From NCBI RefSeq assembly GCF_001885075.1, contig NZ_MODU01000004.1, positions 4,030,001 to 4,094,000 on the forward strand: a DNA stretch of 64,000 nt. The letters are read 5' to 3'. The notes under the pieces were generated by a model. The model made no database searches and was not told the origin of the DNA. It saw only the letters and a list, made by a program, of their open reading frames with translations. Shown piece after piece: positions 40,018-48,313 of this stretch; position 1 is the first letter of the stretch, and every line of letters begins with the position of its first letter. Source of the stretch: Alteromonas sp. V450 (GTDB lineage Bacteria; Pseudomonadota; Gammaproteobacteria; Enterobacterales; Alteromonadaceae). Both the position numbers and the translations under genes were made by a program.

Positions 40018-43000
40018 TGTTTATTGTGTCTATCAATTGGTTGATTAATTCTAGAGCGCCTTCAAAATCATAAACCGAGGCCAATTGCTTTAGCCGATTT
40101 ACGTTGTGCCCGTAGTGTGACTCAGCATGCTGAGCGGCAAAATTAGTTATATGCTCAAGCGCTTTTGCGTCGTAGGTTTCTAATGCCTCCTTTATTGCGT
40201 TCAAACTTAGCAAAATAGATGCTTCGTCTAAATTGTTGTCATTAGGTGTAACCGCAATAAGCGAACTTTTGTTGATTGTATGCGCAATAAGGCGCAGCGT
40301 GACATCAAGCTCGAAAGACAGTGTGGCAACGTGTTTTGCCATAAGGGTTTCTGGGCTTTCGTCAGCTCCTATTAAAAAGTGAAGACATCGAGCTAAGGTA
40401 GCAGCACCAACCTGCTGTGCATCCTCATAAAGTTCGGTGAGCAGCTGCGTGTCGACAGACGACGAGTGAAAAATGTTAAGCAAATCTGACATAACGCTTC
40501 GCTGACTGTATTTTTTATAAAAATTCATCAATGAACTAATGAATGGGCTAGGTACATCAGGCATCGTTACCTCAATGTAGCCGTCGTGAATATTGGCATC
40601 TATGGTGTGAATAATTTCATCAGCCTTCGCCGGTTTCACTAAATGAAAACACATACCAGCAGCTAAGGCTTTTTCCGATGCTTCCGGTGTTTCGTCTGCA
40701 CTTAGCGCAATAATAGGCGCTGACCAGCCGTATTCTTGTGTAAGTGTTTCTGCTATGTCGTAACCAGAAATATCGGGTAAATGACAATCGAGTAAGAGCG
40801 CATCAAACTTCGACGCCTTGCACAGTGCTAAAGCTTGTTTTCCTGTTGTGGCGGTGACTACATTTATACCTAGGTCGGTGAGTATCTGCTGACTAATTTC
40901 TACACTTATCGGGTCGTCATCAACCACTAATACCTGTTTATCTGCCAATCGGGCGCTGCGCCACTTCTTGCTCTCCAAGCCATTGGCATCCAGCTTTTTT
41001 CTTGATGGTTGAAGCGGCGATAAGGCAGAAATAAGGTCGCTATCGATAAAAGGGAGTTCTACAATTCTGAGGTCAGCAGGCAGTGTGTTTTTCAATCTTT
41101 TTTGCACATCTTGGTGGCTGAATGAACTAACTAAAACACGCAGGCTCATATTGCTATATCTTCCTGCCTCTAAATCGCTAGTGAAGCGTCTCCAGCTATC
41201 TTCATCTTCGGTCAAAAATACAGCGCTTATTGACGCGCTATTAGGAAGTGAAGCGTTGATTTTGTCTGTTACTATCTGACAGTTAATACCCAGTCTTTCT
41301 AACGTGTTCTTGAGAACTTCACAGCCTGCTTTGGCGCTCTCATGGGTCTGAATACAAACGATGTCTTTAGGCAGCGAAAGCGACAATAACGACGTGGTAT
41401 CGTCCTTATCTTTTCGGCACACAGCTAATGAGAACGAAAAACAGCTTCCTTGATTAACTTTGCTTTCTAAGGTCAGGTTTCCCCCCATAAGCTCTACCAA
41501 ACGTTTACAGATTGCCAACCCTAAACCCGTGCCACCAAACTTTCTTGAAATCGATGCATCGGCCTGAACAAAAGCATTAAATAGCCTCGCTTTACCTTCA
41601 TCGCTTATCCCCATTCCTGTGTCGATAACGGAAAATGTCAACATTGTATTTTGCTTTTCTATTTTCAGCGTTACGGTACCTTTTTCAGTAAATTTAATAG
41701 CATTGCTCAGAAGGTTTAGTAGTACTTGATATATTTTTTCACTATCTCCGTGGCAGGGAATACTATCGCTGCAGCGAATATCGAAAAGAAGTTGAAGTTG
41801 CTTTTGTTGTGCTTTGACTTGAAATACCTGTGCTAGCTTTTCAATGGTTCGTGTTAGCGTGAAAGGTTCATCAATAATGTCAATTTTGTTTGCTTCAACT
41901 TTTGAGAAATCTAAAATACTGTCGAAGAGTTCAAGCAGTGCGTTGGCACTGTTTTGAACCTTTTCTAAATACTGTTGCTGTAGGTCACTCTCCTTTGACT
42001 CAAGCGCCAAGTGTGTAAGCCCAATAATGGCATTCATTGGTGTTCTTATCTCATGGCTCATCGTAGCCAAAAAATCACTCTTTGCTTTGTTTGCGCTTTG
42101 TGCTTCATCGTAGGCTTTCTGAAGCTTGTGCTCGATGGCTTTTTGGCTGCTGATATCATTGAAAACACCAACATGGCCATCTGGTTTACCTCCTTTATCG
42201 AAAAGTGGAACGGCAACTATAGAAATGGGAAACAAGCGCCCTCGTTTATCAGTGAAAAAATCTTCATAAGAGGTGTAAGACGCGCCGCTTCTAATCGTTA
42301 GGTTTACAGGGCATTGTTCTCTGGGAAGCAGCGTTCCGTCGCCTTTTTGGTAGTGAACGGTGTCGTGAAATCGTCTGTCTTTTAATTCGTCTAGCGTCCA
42401 CCCCAGTAAGCGAGAAGCTGCGGGGTTAAGAAACTGCGTTGCTCCCTTCCCATTAACCGCGTACACGCCTTCACCGATACTATTGGTGATGCTTTGATGA
42501 AAAGATCTATCTTCTTTCAATTTTTGGGCGAGGCGCTTTTGTTCCGACATGTCGGTACAAATCACCACAAGACGATTTACCTGCTGGTTGTACTCAACGA
42601 TAGGGACAACGGTTGCAAACACAGTCCAAGGGTTATTATCTTTAGTAACGCTGTTGAGTTCTCCTTGCCAAATTTCTCCTTTAACGAGAGTTCGCAGTAT
42701 GTCTACCTGTTCACTATGCGAAATATTGTTAACGCGAAAAATAGCGGTACTTTTCCCGATTAACTCTTCGCGAGAATAGCCAGAAAGCTGACAGCATTTA
42801 TCGTTTGCAGACAACAAGGTGCCGTTGAGGTCGATGGTTGCAACAATGCCGTGCTTGTCCATAGCTTTGCGCTGCAATAGTAGCTCATTATTTGCATTTT
42901 TTTGCTCGCGTATGAGTTCGTACATGAGCGAAGAAAGGTCTGATAAATTAGTAAAGTTTTCGTCTATGAGCGGTTTATTTCGCTCTTCTAAAAGTTGATT

Positions 43001-43312
43001 TACTGCAAGCCTCAGCGTTTCTACTACGGCTTTTTGTTGGTTAAATTCTTCGCGTACTTTTTTATTTACCGCAGTGAGCTCTTCAGAGCTTATGTGTAAG
43101 CTTCTATCTCTTAATTTTATGTCTCTTTCGTTGAACGAATATGACTCGTCTATTCTGGGGATAAGCGCAGCAAGGCCTTGTTTGAGTGTTTGCTGACTGT
43201 GGCTTGCGCTATTGTCGTTTGCATCATTGAGGCTGTTCAACCACGCCTGTATCGACACGGTGTCGTCTAGCTGAAAAGCTCTGCGCAGCTGCCGCTCTAA
43301 TAGTGAGTTCAA
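40010..43312 (-). CDS. Cytoplasmic PAS-PAS hybrid sensor histidine kinase
   Basis: A 1100-residue hybrid kinase without membrane segments. In order: coiled coil (about 70-145), PAS (about 150-265), PAS (about 270-390, with LNPAASRLLGWT), dimerisation domain with FLATMSHEIRTPMNAIIGL (phospho-His near 420), ATPase domain (NLLSNAIKFTEKG, GTGLGLAICKRL), a degenerate receiver-like segment (about 645-770), a complete receiver (about 795-915; phospho-Asp in LLLDCHLPDISGYD) and an Hpt-like region (about 930-1030) with a candidate His in CLHFLIGAD. Its gene overlaps the FIST gene by 4 bp and the HD-GYP gene by 8 bp, so signal probably passes from FIST sensor to kinase to HD-GYP output. Confidence 0.9.
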   Translation of the reverse strand: MNSLLERQLRRAFQLDDTVSIQAWLNSLNDANDNSASHSQQTLKQGLAALIPRIDESYSFNERDIKLRDRSLHISSEELTAVNKKVREEFNQQKAVVETLRLAVNQLLEERNKPLIDENFTNLSDLSSLMYELIREQKNANNELLLQRKAMDKHGIVATIDLNGTLLSANDKCCQLSGYSREELIGKSTAIFRVNNISHSEQVDILRTLVKGEIWQGELNSVTKDNNPWTVFATVVPIVEYNQQVNRLVVICTDMSEQKRLAQKLKEDRSFHQSITNSIGEGVYAVNGKGATQFLNPAASRLLGWTLDELKDRRFHDTVHYQKGDGTLLPREQCPVNLTIRSGASYTSYEDFFTDKRGRLFPISIVAVPLFDKGGKPDGHVGVFNDISSQKAIEHKLQKAYDEAQSANKAKSDFLATMSHEIRTPMNAIIGLTHLALESKESDLQQQYLEKVQNSANALLELFDSILDFSKVEANKIDIIDEPFTLTRTIEKLAQVFQVKAQQKQLQLLFDIRCSDSIPCHGDSEKIYQVLLNLLSNAIKFTEKGTVTLKIEKQNTMLTFSVIDTGMGISDEGKARLFNAFVQADASISRKFGGTGLGLAICKRLVELMGGNLTLESKVNQGSCFSFSLAVCRKDKDDTTSLLSLSLPKDIVCIQTHESAKAGCEVLKNTLERLGINCQIVTDKINASLPNSASISAVFLTEDEDSWRRFTSDLEAGRYSNMSLRVLVSSFSHQDVQKRLKNTLPADLRIVELPFIDSDLISALSPLQPSRKKLDANGLESKKWRSARLADKQVLVVDDDPISVEISQQILTDLGINVVTATTGKQALALCKASKFDALLLDCHLPDISGYDIAETLTQEYGWSAPIIALSADETPEASEKALAAGMCFHLVKPAKADEIIHTIDANIHDGYIEVTMPDVPSPFISSLMNFYKKYSQRSVMSDLLNIFHSSSVDTQLLTELYEDAQQVGAATLARCLHFLIGADESPETLMAKHVATLSFELDVTLRLIAHTINKSSLIAVTPNDNNLDEASILLSLNAIKEALETYDAKALEHITNFAAQHAESHYGHNVNRLKQLASVYDFEGALELINQLIDTINNE

Positions 43313-44454
43313 TGATTTTCCCTCATTAACATGAGAGTTAACGTTTGGTTATGCAGTTCACAGTGAACTTTACTGTTTGACGTACTGATTTCGCCGTAAG
43401 AATAAAACCCCGCAATTGTGGTATTACGGTTTAGTTGTCTGTCTATCTCCTCAATTTCCTCTTCAACGCGATCACCCATAACTAGTTTTCTTCCTACACA
43501 GCTCGTTACCAACGCCAGGCAATGTAAGTTTTCATTTGAGCTGTTTTTTCCAAGCGGTGTGATGGCATCAATGGCGCCGCTGATAAGGTCGTCGGTTGAC
43601 GCGTTCATAAGGCGTAAATATTGGTTTTCGTTGACTTCACCTGCAAGCACTAGGCTTTTACTTTGCTCATCAATACCAAGAATAGTTCGGATGATACCTG
43701 TTGGCTCGCTGCTTTCCTCCAGCACTTCAAAAGGGAATAAAAGTCCACTTTCTGGCAAGTCTTCTGCGTATTCACCTAGATACGCTTTATAAATATCCAG
43801 CGCTGGTTTGTCGTCAAGTTCAAACAGTAGATTGGCCTTTGCTGATGTAACTCGTCGGGCTGGGCCAAACGAACGCCAACCTCCGCGCGCACCATATTCA
43901 AAAGTCAATGTATCGCCATAGAAAGCCACCGCTACAACACTTCGGCTATCAATGCCGCCGGGGTGTAACACGTAGGTTTGTTCGAATGCACTGTCATCGC
44001 CGGCCAAGCCACCGCTCAGACCAATGTCGTGCAAGAGATGTGCTGTAATACCTTCAAGCAGCGCTGAGCCATTAATATCAACACCGGGTGCCAAAACATA
44101 AAGGCCTTTAAGACCAGTGGGGTCGATTTTTCTTGCAAGAGACTGACCTGCTGCATAAGACGACTGCATATCAGGTAATGCAGCTTGATGTATTTTAACG
44201 TATGACGAAGACTCAAAGCGCACCACAACAATAGAAATACCTCTTGTCGTCACTCTATTGCCTGATATTTCACCTGCGGTGCTACAACCCACGAAATTGC
44301 GGCAGATACCGCTTAAAATATGATGAAGTTGTGGGGATTTAAAAAACGATACCGATGCATAAGCAATGAGCATGGAAGGCGCGAAGGCACTCAGAGCTTC
44401 ACTTTCTTGTTTTAACTCATCTAAACTATGAAAAAAGACGGTCTTTGAAAGCAT
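43309..44454 (-). CDS. FIST-domain sensory protein
   Basis: A 381-residue cytoplasmic protein with FIST_N (about 25-220; GICRNFVGCSTAGEISG, GISIVVVRFES) and FIST_C (about 225-365; YKAYLGEYAEDLPESGLLFPF, AIAGFYSYGEIST-like ending). FIST domains are thought to bind small ligands such as amino acids, and here the protein likely feeds the adjacent hybrid kinase. The stop overlaps the kinase start. First gene of a three-gene signalling operon. Confidence 0.88.
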   Translation of the reverse strand: MLSKTVFFHSLDELKQESEALSAFAPSMLIAYASVSFFKSPQLHHILSGICRNFVGCSTAGEISGNRVTTRGISIVVVRFESSSYVKIHQAALPDMQSSYAAGQSLARKIDPTGLKGLYVLAPGVDINGSALLEGITAHLLHDIGLSGGLAGDDSAFEQTYVLHPGGIDSRSVVAVAFYGDTLTFEYGARGGWRSFGPARRVTSAKANLLFELDDKPALDIYKAYLGEYAEDLPESGLLFPFEVLEESSEPTGIIRTILGIDEQSKSLVLAGEVNENQYLRLMNASTDDLISGAIDAITPLGKNSSNENLHCLALVTSCVGRKLVMGDRVEEEIEEIDRQLNRNTTIAGFYSYGEISTSNSKVHCELHNQTLTLMLMRENH

Positions 44455-44555
44455 GATAGATAGCGATTAATGGCGGTATCTTTTATATATAGTAAGAGGC
44501 GTGTCAATTTACAATGTAAGGGCGTTATTCTTTGGTAGCAATAAACTGATTTTTA

Positions 44556-44588
44556 AGAAAAAAGCCGACGCCTGAAAGGCGTCGGCCG
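44556..44588 (-). terminator. Intrinsic terminator of fadD
   Basis: GCCGACGCCT and AGGCGTCGGC pair around GAA. Read on the minus strand, the hairpin is followed by TTTTTTC. Confidence 0.8.
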
Positions 44589-44599
44589 TTTCTGTGCTT

Positions 44600-46168
44600 T
44601 TATGCGCTACGAAGTTCTCTGCGAAGTATTTTACCTACCGTAGATTTAGGCAATTCATCTAGGATAGTAATCGATTTTGGCACCTTGTAGTTGGTAAGGT
44701 GCTGCTTACAATGCGCCGTTATGCTATCAATGTTAATGTCATTGGCGACGGTGATAAAAGCACACACGCGTTCACCGGTTTTGTCGTCAGATTTACCCAC
44801 AACGGCGGCTTCCATAACGTCGGGATGAGACGTTAATACATCCTCTATTTCATTAGGGTAAACGTTGAAGCCGGAAACGATAATCATGTCCTTTAAACGG
44901 TCTACAATTTTGATGGCACCAGAGGCTGTTCTTACGCCAATATCACCGGTTTTAAAGAAGCCGTCTTCAGTCATCACTTTCGCCGTTTCGTCGTCTCGGT
45001 TCCAATAGCCCATCATAACTTGAGGGCCGCGCACGGCGATTTGCCCTGATTCCCCCTCTGCCACCGGTTTATCATAACTATCGAGCAGCGCTACTTCAGT
45101 ATCTTCTAGTTCGTGGCCTACCGAACCTATTTCTTCTTTACCTGGAATGTTAAAGGAGACGACTGGCGCAGTTTCAGATAGCCCATAGCCTTCGGTGATG
45201 GTATTTCCTGTTACGTCTTGCCAAATTGAAACCGCAGCTTGGGTAAGTGCAGTGCCGCCAGACATTGTGAGATGCAGATTCGAAAAGTCGAGTTTTGTAA
45301 ATTCAGGGTGCCGGCCAAGGCCAACAAAAAGCGTATTTATACCCATAAAAGCAGATATTTTGTGCGGTTTAAGCGTTTGTATGAAGCCGTCAATGTCCCG
45401 TGGGTTGGGGATAAGTAAAATATGAGTGCCTTTCCCAAATAGTGCCATCATACCCACCGTAAACGCATAAATATGATATAGCGGCAGTGGGCACACAAGC
45501 ACTTCTTTGCCTTCTTTGAATCCGTCGCCAATTCTATCGAGCATTTGAATGCAGTTAGCCAACACGTTCTTGTGACTCAGCGATGCACCCTTTGATACAC
45601 CGGTTGTCCCGCCTGTGTACTGAAGCATTGCAAGGTCTTCTAAGCGACTGTTATCGCGCGTGATGCTTGGCGCATGCGACCCTTTGGTAATAGCCTCCGA
45701 AAAAGACGTTACTCCTTCAACCATGGGTGCAGATGACGGGTCGAGAAGCTCTGTAGCTGAGGTTGCGATGACGGTCGATATATTCGTGTCAGCTTTAATA
45801 TTGTCGAATTTGGGTAGGAGATCGCTCAATATGATTAACGCTTGTGCATCGCTATCGGTAAATTGGTGCTTCATTTCCCGTTCAGTGTAAAGCGGATTTG
45901 TATTAACGACCACTAAGCCAGCGCGAAGCGCACCGTAAACAGCAATGGGATTTTGGATAAGATTAGGTAGCTGTATTGCTACCTTCATACCAGGAGATAA
46001 CTTCGCTTCATGGATAAAAAAACGAGCGAGCGCTGCTGACTTTTCATCAATGTCTTTAAACGTGACTGTTTGTCCAAGCGCGGTATACGCTGGCCTGTCC
46101 GCAAATTTTTCAAGTACACTTTCTATATAATCAGCTAAACACGCAACGTTGTCAGGATACGAAATCAT
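44600..46168 (-). CDS. fadD: Long-chain fatty acid-CoA ligase (FadD-like)
   Basis: A 522-residue AMP-forming acyl-CoA synthetase. AMP-binding signature LQYTGGTTGVSKGASLSHKN (about 193-212), GYGLSETAPVVSF (about 333), TGDIGVRT (about 410) and the C-terminal KVPKSITILDELPKSTVGKILRREL with the catalytic Lys. It activates fatty acids for beta-oxidation or lipid synthesis. It is somewhat shorter than E. coli FadD (561 aa), so chain length specificity could be medium to long. Monocistronic with its own terminator. Confidence 0.87.
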   Translation of the reverse strand: MISYPDNVACLADYIESVLEKFADRPAYTALGQTVTFKDIDEKSAALARFFIHEAKLSPGMKVAIQLPNLIQNPIAVYGALRAGLVVVNTNPLYTEREMKHQFTDSDAQALIILSDLLPKFDNIKADTNISTVIATSATELLDPSSAPMVEGVTSFSEAITKGSHAPSITRDNSRLEDLAMLQYTGGTTGVSKGASLSHKNVLANCIQMLDRIGDGFKEGKEVLVCPLPLYHIYAFTVGMMALFGKGTHILLIPNPRDIDGFIQTLKPHKISAFMGINTLFVGLGRHPEFTKLDFSNLHLTMSGGTALTQAAVSIWQDVTGNTITEGYGLSETAPVVSFNIPGKEEIGSVGHELEDTEVALLDSYDKPVAEGESGQIAVRGPQVMMGYWNRDDETAKVMTEDGFFKTGDIGVRTASGAIKIVDRLKDMIIVSGFNVYPNEIEDVLTSHPDVMEAAVVGKSDDKTGERVCAFITVANDINIDSITAHCKQHLTNYKVPKSITILDELPKSTVGKILRRELRSA

Positions 46169-46230
46169 TGTTTTTTCCTACTGGATTCATTGATAAGAAC
46201 CCTACAACAGTAGCAAAGTTAACTTTTTAT

Positions 46231-46731
46231 TTACATTGTTGTTCGCTTATATTTCGCTATAAAAATGATTAATGAAGAAATGAAACGATAGCGAGTCAAC
46301 ACGGCGAAAGATAAACCACCCATGCATCCCGCTGCGCATTGTGCTAAAAGACCTGTTATGCCGCGAGCGCCGGCGATGAGGGTAACGTTCAAAATAGGCT
46401 GCATGGCGGATAACATAACCAAAAAGCCCACTGCGCCAGCAAGTGCGTAGGTAAAAAGTCTGATGTCGCCGCGCTGGGTATGCCTAAGGAATGAAAATCT
46501 GGCAAATGAAAACGCTAGCGCAAGCGTGAGTAAAATAATAACGCCGTAGGTAGGCAATAGCCCTAACATATCTTGTAAAAGCATGGTTAGCGCGTCAAAA
46601 GGCCTTACATTAATGCCAATATCAATCAGTCCTTTGAGCACAAACGCAGAGTGCAAGGTACTCGCCAGCACAAAGGTAAATAAGCATGTGGCAAGAAACG
46701 GAAGCGCAACAGATTTCACAAATTGAACCAT
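46231..46731 (-). CDS. Small four-helix membrane protein, function unknown
   Basis: A 166-residue protein that I do not recognise, with four hydrophobic segments (about 8-30, 55-78, 92-112, 120-148). Its C-terminus is basic (TRYRFISS, KYKRTTM). It is divergent from the sugar dehydrogenase gene, only 66 bp apart, so a shared control region is possible. Confidence 0.6.
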   Translation of the reverse strand: MVQFVKSVALPFLATCLFTFVLASTLHSAFVLKGLIDIGINVRPFDALTMLLQDMLGLLPTYGVIILLTLALAFSFARFSFLRHTQRGDIRLFTYALAGAVGFLVMLSAMQPILNVTLIAGARGITGLLAQCAAGCMGGLSFAVLTRYRFISSLIIFIAKYKRTTM

Positions 46732-46797
46732 AAATTTACCTAAACAACGCTGTTTCTTTTTGGTATACCATAAAGAAAGCCCTTGTGAGTACCCTTT

Positions 46798-47895
46798 ATG
46801 AAGTCTATTTCTGCCCAGTTTGTCGTTTTTTGCTGTCTTTTATCTTCAATTATGTTGTCCGCAGATGAAATAACCGGTGATTACGTACTGCAAGACATTG
46901 CTACAGGTCTGCAATTCCCCAAAGCAATGACTATTCTTCCAAGCGGCGAGGTACTCATTGCAGAACGAGACGGGTTTTTAACACTAATTTCAAGCGACAG
47001 TCGCCAAGCCCGCTTCGCGCTGGACTTGCCTGATCTTTATACAGAAGGGCAGGGAGGGGTGCTGGATGTATTACCAATTAACGATGAGTTATTAATCTCC
47101 TATTCAAAAGGAAGTGATGATAGTAATGCGCTGGCAGTTGTGCTTGCCCAGTTTTCCACTGAAACGGGCGCGGCACAGGTCGTGCCGGTTTACGAGGTGC
47201 AGGATACAAAAGATACGCCGGTACACTATGGCGGGAAGTTGCTAGCGTTAACCACAGGCGGTTATTTGGTGACGACAGGAGATGGTTTTGACTATCGTGA
47301 AAAGGCGCAGCTACCCTCTTCTCATCTTGGAAAAATTATCGGTTTTACGCTTAGCGGAGCCCCTTTAAATTCACCGTCATTTGATGATAACCCTTATATT
47401 TACAGTTATGGTCATAGAAACCCTCAAGGGCTTGTCTATGGTGCAGACGGTAATATTTACCAACATGAGCACGGGCCAGATGGAGGTGATGAGCTTAATC
47501 TTATCGTAAAGGGTGCCAACTACGGTTGGCCCGTTGTTACGCGAGGAAAAGACTATTCAGGCGCAAACATTTCACCGTTTACTTCTTATCAAGGAATGAC
47601 AGAGCCGCTTATCAACTGGACACCGTCTATTGCTCCCTCTTCAATGGCTGTGTATAGCCATGACGCGTTCCCGTTACTTACCGATGCGTTTTTGATTACG
47701 TCTTTAAAGGCGAAAAAACTGTTCGCGGTTAAGGCGTCTAAAAACGAAACGGGTAAAGCAATGTTTAACGTATACCCCATTATTAATCAACTTAACACTC
47801 GACTTCGAGATGTAAAGGTAGATGCTAATGGCGATATTCTTGTCCTTACTGATGGTGCTGACAGTCGACTCATCAGAGTTTCACCTAAGCCATAA
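46798..47895 (+). CDS. PQQ-dependent sugar dehydrogenase (soluble aldose dehydrogenase family)
   Basis: A 365-residue exported beta-propeller of the glucose/sorbosone dehydrogenase family (PF07995). Signal peptide to about SIMLSADE. Family blocks: LQFPKAMTILPSGEVLIAERDG, GGKLLALTTGGYLVTTGDG, YGHRNPQGLVYGADG, EHGPDGGDELNLIVKGANYGWP. It would oxidise aldose sugars in the periplasm using PQQ or a similar cofactor. No PQQ synthesis genes are in this window. Confidence 0.85.
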   Translation: MKSISAQFVVFCCLLSSIMLSADEITGDYVLQDIATGLQFPKAMTILPSGEVLIAERDGFLTLISSDSRQARFALDLPDLYTEGQGGVLDVLPINDELLISYSKGSDDSNALAVVLAQFSTETGAAQVVPVYEVQDTKDTPVHYGGKLLALTTGGYLVTTGDGFDYREKAQLPSSHLGKIIGFTLSGAPLNSPSFDDNPYIYSYGHRNPQGLVYGADGNIYQHEHGPDGGDELNLIVKGANYGWPVVTRGKDYSGANISPFTSYQGMTEPLINWTPSIAPSSMAVYSHDAFPLLTDAFLITSLKAKKLFAVKASKNETGKAMFNVYPIINQLNTRLRDVKVDANGDILVLTDGADSRLIRVSPKP

Positions 47896-48313
47896 CTTTT
47901 GCATTTGACGGGCGGGCTTGTGGTTTGGGCGTCACTGGATGACGTTATGGCTGGCGGTTATTTGAACTGGTAGTACCATAAGCTCTGAAAATGTTTGTCA
48001 TAAATGCAACACTATTATTTATTAAAGTGAGTAAGCTTCTGATAGCGGTTTACGCTTTAAGTATCCGCCATATTTTTTGTATTACACTGATTAATAATAA
48101 TAATTTTTTTATAACTGGTGTGTGTGCGAGCGCAATAAGACGTTAGCATCACACACAATAAAGTTAAATAAATGGAATAGGTGTCTATACTGATTTTTGA
48201 CCAAGCATTACGTAAAGCGTCAAAATCAGTTAAAATATAGTCCATTTTCATATGCGTATAGCTAAGACCGACTTAACACTACGCCCAAGTAAAACTAAGA
48301 CCGAGAGAACTAT
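47896..48313. other. Intergenic region and leader of acnB
   Basis: About 418 bp, AT-rich, without a credible ORF. The most notable feature is a long inverted repeat at 48189-48230, about 85 bp before acnB. No clear terminator was found for the preceding gene. Confidence 0.4.
48189..48230. promoter_or_regulatory. Long inverted repeat upstream of acnB
   Basis: ACTGATTTTTGAC and GTCAAAATCAGT pair fully except for one bulged T, with the palindrome TTACGTAA near the centre. It lies just before an AT-rich TAAAATATAG that could be a -10 region, so it could be an operator or an RNA hairpin in the leader. Confidence 0.4.
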
